Positions 1 through 9,740 of a stretch of DNA of 64,000 nt are shown here, in pieces. The number at the start of each line of letters is the position of its first letter. Position 1 is the stretch's first letter. The DNA is from Promethearchaeota archaeon (GTDB lineage Archaea; Asgardarchaeota; Lokiarchaeia; Sigyniarchaeales; SOKP01). Made by a program: the position numbers and the translations under genes. The stretch covers positions 1 through 64,000 of the forward strand of contig JALGVJ010000019.1 of NCBI GenBank assembly GCA_029838195.1, written 5' to 3'. The notes beneath the pieces are model-generated. The model ran no database searches. It was not told the DNA's origin and saw only the letters and a list, made by a program, of their open reading frames with translations.

Positions 1-1
1 C

Positions 2-97
2 GGACTACAAGCGAGAGCCGACAAAACTGCGATTGCTATAATCTTGATTTTTGTCGCTCTTAAAGTTAAAAGATTTAAAAACCAAGCTAAATTATAA
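2..97 (+). CDS. 3' end of a CDS entering from the left edge (hydrophobic C-terminus)
   Basis: Open frame from base 2: ...GLQARADKTAIAIILIFVALKVKRFKNQAKL*, stop TAA 95-97; hydrophobic segment followed by basic tail. Confidence 0.4.
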   Translation, partial: GLQARADKTAIAIILIFVALKVKRFKNQAKL

Positions 98-188
98 ACT
101 TAAAAATACCCTCAAGAAGATTATTTGATATTTATATTGGAAAATTATCATGTAATATTAAAATAAAAAAATTTGTAAGTGAGATATT

Positions 189-914
189 TTGTTATTTCAA
201 ATGGATTTAGCACGATTTTTAACAGTATATATAGCCCAAGGAATTGGTTTCGCTGTATTTGTATATCTAGCCATTAAAATTCTCAAGCGCGATACGAAAC
301 GATTGAACATCATTTTTTCCCTCTTTTTCATTTCTGCCGCCGCTGGACTCTTCATTAATTTCATCTATGCACCTTTAACGAATCCAAACGTGGTGCTAAT
401 CATGAATTTCTTTACGAATTTCGGAATAGTCTTTAGCGTGATATTTCTCTTAGTATTTGACTTGATCATCTTAAAATCAGAGAAAATCATTACACCCAAG
501 AAACAACTCATGATCATCGGAGGATACGGAATTGCTGCGTTTTGCATGTTGTTCTTTTTATTCATTCCAGGATGGGGCGTGCAAATCGATGCTACCACGA
601 ATTGGAAACCCGTCTGGAGCCTCCCTTTTTATTTCTATGTCATATCGATCATGACAATCATGGCATTCCTTCCCACGGTTTATTATTCCTTTAAAATATA
701 TAATCAATTTGAAGATCCCTTGTTAAAAAAAAAGTGGAAATTTTTCATCATAGGGATGCTCGCTCTATACATGTTTTCCTATTGCATTTTTACTTCCAAT
801 TTCCTGAATATAGATGTTGTTAGAACCGTCATGGGCGGTATTGGGTTGATTTTGGGAATTGTCGGTACGAATTTAATGTATTACGGCGTGGGACGTCAAA
901 TTAGAAAAGATTAG
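189..914 (+). CDS. polytopic (about 7 TM) membrane protein, resembling histidine-kinase N-terminal 7TM sensor regions
   Basis: 241 aa ORF with several hydrophobic segments; no kinase domain. Confidence 0.75.
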   Translation: MLFQMDLARFLTVYIAQGIGFAVFVYLAIKILKRDTKRLNIIFSLFFISAAAGLFINFIYAPLTNPNVVLIMNFFTNFGIVFSVIFLLVFDLIILKSEKIITPKKQLMIIGGYGIAAFCMLFFLFIPGWGVQIDATTNWKPVWSLPFYFYVISIMTIMAFLPTVYYSFKIYNQFEDPLLKKKWKFFIIGMLALYMFSYCIFTSNFLNIDVVRTVMGGIGLILGIVGTNLMYYGVGRQIRKD

Positions 915-1055
915 ACTTGAAAATATAAAAAATTTTCCTTTTAATTTTCATATCAAAATTTTTTTCTTTTTTTTATTTATATTATGTATTACAAGTGGAA
1001 TGAAATGGAATCATTATCTTGACCATTAAAATCCGTCTTTTATGGAATAAAATCC

Positions 1056-1457
1056 ATGGTATCCTCTACGGTGATGCGAGAATTTGTCATTTTAGGAGGC
1101 AAACCATCCATGCAAAATGAGCTAGAAAGAATTCGAGGCATTGGAAAAACCGCTGCGGAAAGATTATATAAGGCGGGAATCCGTACTATCGAACAATTGG
1201 CCAGCTCTACACCAGAGGAATTAGCGTTTGTCAAGGGAATTGGACTCGTCTCTGCGAAAAAATTAATTAAGAATGCTAAGGAAATCTTAAATTTGGAAAT
1301 GGGTATTGAGAGGGTGCTGGAAAGCATAAAAGAAAATTTCATTAAGAATTGTCCGAAATGCGGGGGACGAATGGAATCAAAATACATCATACTCGGTCCG
1401 GATAAAAGAATTAACGTAAATCAATGTAATATTTGTAAATTTTACATGCCAAAATAA
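1056..1457 (+). CDS. helix-hairpin-helix protein with C-terminal CxxC..CxxC zinc ribbon
   Basis: RIRGIGKTAAERLYKAGI and FVKGIGLVSAKKLIKNA HhH motifs; CPKCGGR...CNICKFY. Start may be the internal ATG near 1110. Confidence 0.75.
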   Translation: MVSSTVMREFVILGGKPSMQNELERIRGIGKTAAERLYKAGIRTIEQLASSTPEELAFVKGIGLVSAKKLIKNAKEILNLEMGIERVLESIKENFIKNCPKCGGRMESKYIILGPDKRINVNQCNICKFYMPK

Positions 1458-1580
1458 CCTTTCTCCTTTTTTTACATGATGTTCTAAAGCGTGTCTTTCA
1501 TGGGCGAGTTTCTAAAAGTATCAAATTTATTCCAAAATTCCCGAAATAATCGTTAGAAAAAAAATCTTGTTAAAAAAGTA

Positions 1581-2339
1581 TCACGTGGCTTTTATCAAGG
1601 CCATTAATTTGGTAAATATCTCACCAGCTTTACCTCTTAACACCACGTCCGCTATATCATCCATGAATGTTTCCTCTTTATTAATGAATATGAGCTTAGC
1701 CCCTTGTTGCTTAGCAAGGGATGGCAGTAAATTTGCGGGACTCACCACTAAAGAACTACCCACCATTAAGAAACAATCTGCCTCGCAGCATGCTTTCATG
1801 GCTTCATCCATTACATGACTAGGTAAGGATTCTCCAAATAATACCACTTTCGGCTTGATAAATCCCGAACACTCGCAAATGGGATATTCAACATTTCTCG
1901 TATCAATTTCCTCTAATTTGTATTCCCTTCCGCATCGGATGCAATGTAATAGTCCATACGTGCCGTGTAATTCATAAATCGGAATCCCTTTATAAGACCC
2001 ACTGCCCGCTTTTTGATGCAACATGTCAATGTTTTGCGTGATAATAGCTTTAACCTTTCCCATTTTCTCTAATTCCGCAATCGCATGATGAACCGGATTA
2101 GGTTTGGCTTTTTCTAACACATCTTCCAATTCCCGATGCATTTTCCAAAAAGGAGCCGGGTCCTGAATAAAATAATAATAGTTCGCATACACAGAAGGGT
2201 CATATTTGCTCCATAATCCTCCCTCACTCCTAAAATCAGCAATCCCCGACTCGGTAGAAGCCCCTGCGCCCGTGAAAACCACGATATTTTGCGAATCTTT
2301 AATGACCCGTGCAGCCTTTTTGAGATCTTCTCCATTCAT
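1581..2339 (-). CDS. cobB: Sir2-family NAD-dependent protein deacylase
   Basis: VVFTGAGASTESGIADFRS, ITQNIDMLHQKAG, ELHGT, zinc Cys residues, VGSSLVVSPAN. Confidence 0.93.
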   Translation of the reverse strand: MNGEDLKKAARVIKDSQNIVVFTGAGASTESGIADFRSEGGLWSKYDPSVYANYYYFIQDPAPFWKMHRELEDVLEKAKPNPVHHAIAELEKMGKVKAIITQNIDMLHQKAGSGSYKGIPIYELHGTYGLLHCIRCGREYKLEEIDTRNVEYPICECSGFIKPKVVLFGESLPSHVMDEAMKACCEADCFLMVGSSLVVSPANLLPSLAKQQGAKLIFINKEETFMDDIADVVLRGKAGEIFTKLMALIKAT

Positions 2340-2618
2340 GATTAATTGAAATATTATTTTTCATGGGATCAAAACACGATATTATTTTTGTTTTTTCTCC
2401 TTTTAAGAATTAATCATCCATAACATAACAAGTTCGATCACATGGTTGAACTCGCTTTACACGAGTTCCTAACCAAAAACCAAGCAATTATTTCAAGTGA
2501 GAACTTCTCGAATTTTTACGATAAAAACATGAATGTCCTTGAATCAAGGTAAAACTAATATAAAAAAAATAAAAATAAAAAATGAATAAACTCTTGAATA
2601 GGAGTTAAACTAAATGCT

Positions 2619-4058
2619 TTATTGGTTCTCTAATTCCATCGCTTTCAATTTTTTTCTGTTTTCAGCCACTTTTTCCGGCGTCAAGTCAAAATATTTCCAA
2701 AAAATTAGACCGGTAATCAGCATTAAAATAGCAGGAACTATTGCCGTGTGGATTCGAATGCCAAAAACTGCTAATGGGGTTTGTGTGGGCGAGCCTTCCA
2801 CGAAGCCCGTAAATATATGAGAAAGAGCAATGGTTACCGCTATGAATGTTTGACCAAATTTGATGATAAACGATTGAAATCCATAGAAAATGCTATATTG
2901 CGTTTTTCCCGTGCGAACAGATATGTCATCAAGGACATCTCCCATTAATGGAGGGTCTATGTACCAATTGGCGCCAATGCCTATTCCAAAAAATATTAAA
3001 CTAATGATCCAGCCAATTAACGTGGAGACAAAAATCAAGGGCAAGAACGTGGCAAATAATAAAAAGCAAGAGATAATTCCTATTAGGCGATTATTTTTAA
3101 TGCGATTAGCCAATATTGTCCATAGAGGAACGGATATTAACGCCCCTAATAACATCGCTCCCAAGAGAAAGGTTATTGCTGATGCTTCTTCATGCAAGAT
3201 ATACGTTGTAACGTAAAAAGCAGAGGTCTGAATCATAACACCACCAACCTGGTACCCAAAAAAATGTATTATTTTTAAGATAAATCGTTTTTCTTTCAAT
3301 ACTTCTTTAGTAGATTTAATAAAAGGAGGCACTTCTAATTTTATTCCCGATTTGATTCTTTGTTCGTACATGTTGCGAACGCGCCTATCTTCATAAACGC
3401 CAGGGAGGATGAATAAGAAAATTATAAAGCCAAATCCAACGGTCACGAGTGCTGCATTCACGTAGGTGGCGGGGTCAAACGTTTTTATAAACATTGGCGG
3501 GATGATTGCAGCTAAGACTAATCCGATGATTCCTAGAATCGTACCAAAACCTTGCACGGTCCGTCTTTCATTTAAGCCTCTGAATTTATCCGGATAAAGG
3601 CTGACAACATTCACGTCATATACGGTAATGCACGTGTCATAGAGGCAGAGGGTTCCCACTTCCCATCCAAAAATAGCCCATTGATGTTCGGCTACGATTT
3701 CTGGGGAGCCGTACCAATTAGAAGGCACGAGATAAATTAATAAATAGGAGATGAGAAATGGAAATGCTCCGATTATTATCCAAGGAAACCGTTTAAATCC
3801 TTTTTTGTTCCATGGCATGCGAGGGTGAATTTTTTCTATCATCCAGCCCGTAATTGGATCATTTATGGCATTCCAGATGGAATAGAGCACGAAGGCGAGA
3901 GCTGCAATGGCGGAGGACAACCCGATAACATTTTCATAGAAAAAAAACACGGAAAATCCAAAGGCAGCGGCAACCCATTGGCCGAATAATTCGCGGGCGC
4001 CATAGCTTGCCATGATTCGCTTGGGATATTGAGGTATTTCTTTTTCTTGTTCCGTCAT
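2619..4058 (-). CDS. MFS transporter, GPH (glycoside-pentoside-hexuronide:cation symporter)-like
   Basis: 479 aa, about 12 TM; WNAINDPITGWMIEK motif typical of GPH family. Confidence 0.85.
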   Translation of the reverse strand: MTEQEKEIPQYPKRIMASYGARELFGQWVAAAFGFSVFFFYENVIGLSSAIAALAFVLYSIWNAINDPITGWMIEKIHPRMPWNKKGFKRFPWIIIGAFPFLISYLLIYLVPSNWYGSPEIVAEHQWAIFGWEVGTLCLYDTCITVYDVNVVSLYPDKFRGLNERRTVQGFGTILGIIGLVLAAIIPPMFIKTFDPATYVNAALVTVGFGFIIFLFILPGVYEDRRVRNMYEQRIKSGIKLEVPPFIKSTKEVLKEKRFILKIIHFFGYQVGGVMIQTSAFYVTTYILHEEASAITFLLGAMLLGALISVPLWTILANRIKNNRLIGIISCFLLFATFLPLIFVSTLIGWIISLIFFGIGIGANWYIDPPLMGDVLDDISVRTGKTQYSIFYGFQSFIIKFGQTFIAVTIALSHIFTGFVEGSPTQTPLAVFGIRIHTAIVPAILMLITGLIFWKYFDLTPEKVAENRKKLKAMELENQ

Positions 4059-4244
4059 TTTTCATTTTCAATTTTTTAATTTTTTTAACGGGGAAAAAAA
4101 CATTCTTTTTCAAATGAATAATTTTGTATTAAATAGGTTTTAAAAGTTACTAAAAAAATGGGGGAAGGGAAAGAATAGGGGATTTATATTAGATAATCCA
4201 TTAAACACCTTATTAAATTTTTAAGAAGGGGATATTTTTATGTC

Positions 4245-4970
4245 ATGAAAGACACATATAAACCAAGGAAAAATAAGGGATTAATGAATATGAAAATAAT
4301 GGTTTTTGAGCCACATCCGGACGATCTTCTTTTTGGTCCGGGACCAATCTTGCTGGAATGGATAGAAGAAAAAAGGAATGATATTCATGTGATCACGGTC
4401 ACGGATGGAAGGGCATGTTATCGAGGAGGAGATGTTTATGCGCCAGAGGTAAAGGATTATACTGAAGATGATGTAGCGCGCATGCGGATAGAGGAGGCAA
4501 GAAAAGCCATTTCTTTTTTGGGACTTCCTGAAGAGAATCATTATTTATTTTATTTTCACGATGCTGATGGTTCCAAGTACGTAGCGAAAGGGATAGAAAA
4601 AGCAAAACCCTTGCTTCGAGACGTGGACCGTTTAGTGTGTCCGAGTAAAAATAATAGACACATGGACCATCAAGCCACGCATGATATTGCGGTGGGAGCT
4701 GCAAGAGAGTTAGAATTAAAGGATATAGAGTATTTTATCTATTTCATACCTTCTTATGGGCAATTTCATGAAGATTCTAAAGAAAAACAGTTTGAATATA
4801 CCATTTCGGAAGAAAAAGCCAAGGTATTGATGAACTGGCTTCAGATATATCAATCTCAAGCAAAAATAAAATACACGTGGAAGATGTATACTCGTTTTTT
4901 AAAGAACATTCGAACGTGGAAATATGCGATTTTTAAATATAACGATATGGGTAAATATTATAATTTTTAA
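4245..4970 (+). CDS. PIG-L family deacetylase
   Basis: FEPHPDDLLFGPG (PHPDD), DGRACYRGG, NRHMDHQAT (HxDH). Confidence 0.88.
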   Translation: MKDTYKPRKNKGLMNMKIMVFEPHPDDLLFGPGPILLEWIEEKRNDIHVITVTDGRACYRGGDVYAPEVKDYTEDDVARMRIEEARKAISFLGLPEENHYLFYFHDADGSKYVAKGIEKAKPLLRDVDRLVCPSKNNRHMDHQATHDIAVGAARELELKDIEYFIYFIPSYGQFHEDSKEKQFEYTISEEKAKVLMNWLQIYQSQAKIKYTWKMYTRFLKNIRTWKYAIFKYNDMGKYYNF

Positions 4971-4998
4971 AGGTGGAAAAAACAATGGGAGATTTTAA

Positions 4999-5220
4999 AT
5001 GAGAGAACTTCACGAAAAAGCGATAAAAAAGTTTGTTGAGTAATTAAAAACTCAAGAGCAATATTTGGCTTTAATAATTGGAGGATCCGTTGCTAAAGGG
5101 CTTGAGAGAGATGATTCGGATATTGATGTCATTCTTGTTGTAAAAGATGATTATTATGAAAAGCAAAAGAAAAAGCGCAGGTTATTATATAGTTCTTCAG
5201 TTTCTCAAGGAAGTAGCTGA
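4999..5220 (+). pseudogene. decayed nucleotidyltransferase-domain gene
   Basis: MRELHEKAIKKFVE*LKTQEQYLALIIGGSVAKGLERDDSDIDVILVVKDD; GGS..KG..SDID signature with in-frame TAA at 5041-5043 and loss of the C-terminus near 5185. Confidence 0.75.
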
Positions 5221-5660
5221 AAGAGTGAGGGGTGTCTTCCACGACATAAGGATGAATTAATTCAAGAGATACGTTCCAACTATTCAAGAAGGTTTCAATG
5301 AGAAACAGCCCTTTCCGCTTGTCATTGAGCCCAGAGCCCACGTCTGAATACACCTTGTAGAGGCGATATCCTTTTCTCATGGCATGCCCCTTGAGAAGGG
5401 CAAGCTGTCGATTTAAATCTCCCGATGCCTTTTGTCGAGTGCCGGACACTCGTCCGTAGAGAGCCACCTTCTTTTTTTCATGGGACTTCGTTTTTTCCCG
5501 AATCAACGCAACGCCAAGATGCGTGCTCTCTTGTATCGTCGATGATTGCCAGGTGTCCAGAAATCTGCTTTAGATTTTCCCGAGCGATCCCACCTTCTTA
5601 AAGTTTTAGTACTGACGCCGAATGAGGAGGCAACATATCCGATGGAGCGAGAGAAAGAAA
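5180..5660 (-). mobile_element. decayed IS607-type transposase TnpA (MerR-like HTH plus serine resolvase)
   Basis: Minus strand reads SIGYVASSFGVSTKTLRRWDRSGKSKADFWTPGNHRRYKRARILALR* then, in another frame, KKVALYGRVSGTRQKASGDLNRQLALLKGHAMRKGYRLYKVYSDVGSGLNDKRKGL / FLIETFLNSWNVSLELIHPYVVEDTPHSF; frameshift, internal deletion, no TnpB next to it. Confidence 0.85.
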
Positions 5661-5699
5661 GAGCTCATGAAGAATGCTCAAGAAAGACAATAAAAAACC

Positions 5700-5762
5700 C
5701 CTTTATTTTTGTGTTCATGTCTAATTTTGCCCAAAATTGGTTTGACTAGTCGGCGACTGTTT
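5700..5762 (-). repeat. 63-bp dispersed repeat, copy A
   Basis: cctttatttttgtgttcatgtctaattttgcccaaaattggtttgactagtcggcgactgttt; reverse complement of 38531-38593 with 4 mismatches. Confidence 0.9.
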
Positions 5763-6059
5763 CCGTATCAAAAATTATTCATGAATGTGTTAGAAAAGGC
5801 TCCGGAGAAGCCGGAAAACTTTCTCGAATTGATGAAAAATGTATTAAAAGCGCCTAATCGGGAAAATGTTGAAGCCTTATATAATGCGGTCAAAAATTTC
5901 AAAAAATAGAAAGTGCGGGGATTTTGGTCAAATCATTTCCTTTTTGATTCCGAGCTGGCATGGTTAGAAGGAAAACCATGGGTTGGCGATCTCTAATATT
6001 TTTTTTAATTGTACGATTTTAAATTTATTTTAAAAGCATGTAGTCGGGTTATTGAAAAA

Positions 6060-7706
6060 CTATTTCCCATGTCTAAGAATTTTTCCCGGCAGGTGCTCTG
6101 AGCGCTCTCCCTCTCGTAGAACTATAGTACCATTTACAAGAACATGTTTTATTCCAATGGGATATTGATGTGGGTTAGTATATGTAGCCGTATCGATAAT
6201 TGAGGCCGGGTCAAAAATCACGATATCAGCATGAAAATTAGGGCGAATTAATCCTCGATCAAGAATGCCCGCTAATTGGGCAGGCAACGATGTGCTTTTT
6301 CGAATCGCTTCTTCAAGAGAGAGGAGTTTGCGTTCTCGCACGAATTCTCCAAGAAATTTTGGATAGGTTCCATACGTTCGTGGATGAGTTAAGTTTTTAG
6401 AAGTAATGCCTTGGGAGGCCCGAGGCGCAGAATCTGTTTCGAAAGCAATGATCGGGCTTCTTAGAAAGTTAATTATGTCTTCCTCTCCCCGTAAATGGGT
6501 AATAATGACTTCGGGATCCAATTCCTCTTCGATGAGCAAATCAATGAGCGTTTCAAAAGGATCTGCTTCTTGCAGCTTGGCTATTTCTGAGAGATTCTTC
6601 CCCTCGAATGGACCATATTTTTCTGATTTTAAACCCAATGGCAAGATATTTTCCACTCCTAAAAGATCAAATGGGACCCATTCAGGCCAATCTTCTTTTT
6701 TTTCCGGCCCGTTTTTTATTTGATGGATGATCAAATCCCGTGTTTCAGAATGTTTCAGGCATTCCAAGGTTTTCTTTTTTCCACCCTCATAGGACCAAGG
6801 AGGAAGGAGCATTAAAATATCCGTATTTACAGAATCATAAGCATGCATATCGCTTCCCACTTCAATTCCGTTATCCCGAGCTTTTTTTATTAACCTTAAA
6901 AACGTTTTACTGCGCCCCCAATATGGACTTCCAAAAACGGAGGCATGAGAAATTTGAACTTTTACTCCTGTTTTTTCACCGATTTCAATTGCCTCTTGAA
7001 CGGATTTTCTTAATTCACCCGCGTATGATCTCAAATGAGAGTAATAATATCCATTATATCTCGCAACAATCTTGGCTAATTCAATAATTTCCTCAGTTTT
7101 AGCAAACCATCCTGGTGGATAAAACAATCCCGTGGAGATTCCCATAGCGCCCGAGTTCATTGCTTCTATCACGTACTCTTTCATGAGATCCAGTTCTTTT
7201 TCCGTAGGAGCACGATCATCGAACCCCATGACAGCAATTCGAATGGTGCCGTGCCCTACTAATAATTTCATGTTACTCGCTATTCCAATTTCCTCAATCT
7301 TACTCAAATATTCCCCGAAAGTTGTCCAGTCAAATTTATGAGAGTCATGCGAAGGTATAATAGCCCCTAAATATTTTTTTAAAAGATCTAATTTTTCCGG
7401 ATTGATTGGTGCCAAGCTATACCCGCAATTTCCGGCAACATGGGTGGTAATACCTTGCCGTATGGAACTCTCTTGCTTTGGTTCTAAAAAATTAGTAGCA
7501 TCCGCATGACTATGAATATCAATGAAGCCGGGAGATACTATTAATCTCTTCGCATCAATTACTTGGTCGGCATTCTCGCGTTCTAAATAACCAATTTTGG
7601 TTATTTTCTCTCCCTCAATTAGAAGATCCGCTTGAAACCATGGATTACCCGTTCCATCAAGGATCTTTCCATTTTTAATGATAATACTCAAAATGAATGA
7701 CCTCAT
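6060..7706 (-). CDS. N-acyl-D-amino-acid deacylase / D-aminoacylase-like amidohydrolase
   Basis: SPGFIDIHSHADATNFLEP, GNCGYSLAP, SHLRSYAGE, SDMHAYD, FETDSAPRAS. Confidence 0.88.
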   Translation of the reverse strand: MRSFILSIIIKNGKILDGTGNPWFQADLLIEGEKITKIGYLERENADQVIDAKRLIVSPGFIDIHSHADATNFLEPKQESSIRQGITTHVAGNCGYSLAPINPEKLDLLKKYLGAIIPSHDSHKFDWTTFGEYLSKIEEIGIASNMKLLVGHGTIRIAVMGFDDRAPTEKELDLMKEYVIEAMNSGAMGISTGLFYPPGWFAKTEEIIELAKIVARYNGYYYSHLRSYAGELRKSVQEAIEIGEKTGVKVQISHASVFGSPYWGRSKTFLRLIKKARDNGIEVGSDMHAYDSVNTDILMLLPPWSYEGGKKKTLECLKHSETRDLIIHQIKNGPEKKEDWPEWVPFDLLGVENILPLGLKSEKYGPFEGKNLSEIAKLQEADPFETLIDLLIEEELDPEVIITHLRGEEDIINFLRSPIIAFETDSAPRASQGITSKNLTHPRTYGTYPKFLGEFVRERKLLSLEEAIRKSTSLPAQLAGILDRGLIRPNFHADIVIFDPASIIDTATYTNPHQYPIGIKHVLVNGTIVLREGERSEHLPGKILRHGK

Positions 7707-7938
7707 TCATGATGTCTTGTTTTAAATTTTCGAGTTATCTCTTAATAAATTTTATTTTTTTTTCCACCCTATTCTTTTAGAATCGAATAACTAATTTACA
7801 TTTTTATTTTCATGAGATAGTTCATATCAAGTATTAAATAACTTTAACTTCAGGAAGCTTCAATTTCCAAAAAAAACCATTAATTCTAAAAGCTACTTTC
7901 TCAAATAAAAAGAGGAGTTAAAATAAAAAAGAGGGGAG

Positions 7939-9351
7939 TTATTCAACCTTTTGACAAATATTGTCTATTTTTTTAATGGTTTCATCAATGATTTCATCCG
8001 TATGTTTAATACACGTGTAAAAACGGCTGCCTGCCACGCTAATGATTTCTTGATCCACTAAAGCTGCGCCCATGTGCTCCATGAATTCTTTCCGTTCTTT
8101 AATTTGAGGCGCTTGAGAGGGATTCGTTATATCTAAGCCAAACACGCAGCTCGTTTGAAAATGAACAGTAGCATTATAGTTATATGAAAACCATGGTAAA
8201 TCATATTGAGCGAAAACTTCATTCAATCCATTTGACAAGCGAGTTGCGGCTCTGCCCGCTATTTCCGTAGCATTTGTTTTTTCCACGAATTTAATTGCCC
8301 AATAAGCTGCAGCACAGGTCAAGGGATTTGCTGCCAGAGTACCCCCGCAATAAGCCCGTTTGGTACCTCCTCCGACACCTGCCGCTACCGTGGACATTAC
8401 ATCTTCCCTTCCTCCAATAGCTGCCGCTGAAGGATATCCATGACCCACGATTTTACCAAATACAGAAATATCGGGAGTATAATCAAAATATGCCTGACCG
8501 CCGCCCATGTGGAGTCTAAACGCTGCCACCACTTCATCTGAAATTAATAACGCATCATTCTCTCGACATAATTCTTCGACTTCCTTATTGAATCCAGGTT
8601 TTACAGGAATGGCCCCTGATTCACCTCCCATGGGTTCAATGATGACGGCAGCTACCCTTCTTTTCTCTTTAAACATTTTCCTTAAGGCCTCAATATCATT
8701 TGGGGGCGCAGAATCTATATATTGAAAGATTGGTTTTGGAATACCATGGGATTCCATCCGTTTCGTTCCTGGGATGTGCATGTCATAAACTAATTGATCG
8801 GACCATCCATGATAACTCCCTCCAATTTTTATGACATGATTTCGACCAGTAAACACTCGAGCCACGCGAATAGCAAGCATGTCGGCTTCGGTTCCACTCT
8901 GCAACCAGCGAATTTTCTCACATGATGGAAAATGTTTTTGTAAAAGTTCTGCGGCTTTATATTCATATTCATGGGTTATTCCATGACATGAGCCAATTTC
9001 TTGTATTAGTTCCGTGATTTTTTCCGTAAGTGGTTTATAATTATGGCCTAAAATAATCGGGCCTCCACACATTAAATAATCCGTGAGGACTACATCATCA
9101 ACAGTTTGCATGTAGCAATCCCATACCTTCTTGCTTTCCAATGGAAAGGGATAATTGAAGGCAAGATTATGCTCTACACCTCCCGGAATGATCTTTTTTG
9201 CTCGCTCAAAAGCTTGTTTAGATTTAGCGTGATTTTTTTCATATCGCTCTACTATTCCTCGCAATTCTTCCGGTTTGAATCGTTTCATGGGGGACGTTAC
9301 GATTGCATTTATACGCCTAATTTGTTCCTCATATTCCATGTTCGTACTCAT
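7939..9351 (-). CDS. class III aminotransferase, glutamate-1-semialdehyde-aminomutase-like
   Basis: AKKIIPGGVEHN, LQSGTEADMLAIRVARV, GSYHGWSD, LISDEVVAAFRL, SVFGKIVGHGYPSAAAIGG (PLP lysine). Confidence 0.88.
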   Translation of the reverse strand: MSTNMEYEEQIRRINAIVTSPMKRFKPEELRGIVERYEKNHAKSKQAFERAKKIIPGGVEHNLAFNYPFPLESKKVWDCYMQTVDDVVLTDYLMCGGPIILGHNYKPLTEKITELIQEIGSCHGITHEYEYKAAELLQKHFPSCEKIRWLQSGTEADMLAIRVARVFTGRNHVIKIGGSYHGWSDQLVYDMHIPGTKRMESHGIPKPIFQYIDSAPPNDIEALRKMFKEKRRVAAVIIEPMGGESGAIPVKPGFNKEVEELCRENDALLISDEVVAAFRLHMGGGQAYFDYTPDISVFGKIVGHGYPSAAAIGGREDVMSTVAAGVGGGTKRAYCGGTLAANPLTCAAAYWAIKFVEKTNATEIAGRAATRLSNGLNEVFAQYDLPWFSYNYNATVHFQTSCVFGLDITNPSQAPQIKERKEFMEHMGAALVDQEIISVAGSRFYTCIKHTDEIIDETIKKIDNICQKVE

Positions 9352-9740
9352 ATCTTTCTTTCAACCTATTTTTAATGTTTTTGAATGTTTTAATTTTAAA
9401 ACTATTTAAAAAATATTGTTCAATTATTTTGATGAAATTTTGGTAACATAATGGTTCAATCAATAAAAAATTCTCATTTTGAATAAAAGGAAATTTCAAT
9501 GAACATGAAACCATTTTTATTCACGAAAAATGTTCTCCTTGAGTATAATTTGGTTAAAATTAATAGTTCTTGACGTAAAATCTTAAGTTAAACTAATCCA
9601 TTCAGTTAAATATATTAATGAATTAAGAGTAAAGCATGCGTGAATTTTTCATTAAAAAAGAAGAATATTCTTTTATTAGATTAAGTCAATTTTTAATATA
9701 AGATTCACTTTTTAACTTGTTAATTTAAATGGTGTAAAAA

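Noticed and set aside
365-598. Minus-strand ORF opposite the 189-914 gene (and similar antisense ORFs such as 1040-1390, 4281-4541, 6406-6723, 6740-7087, 8507-8725, 9857-10072, 54459-54776)
   Set aside because: Fully overlapped by strongly supported genes on the other strand; translations show no recognisable domain.
5546-5749. Plus-strand ORF of 67 aa
   Set aside because: It is antisense to the IS607 HTH remnant and runs into the 63-bp repeat; most likely fortuitous.
5709-5909. 66-aa plus-strand ORF (FMNVLEKAPEKPENFLELMKNVLKAPNRENVEALYNAVKNFKK)
   Set aside because: The helical C-terminal half could be a gene remnant, but its N-terminus is inside the dispersed repeat and no family could be recognised.
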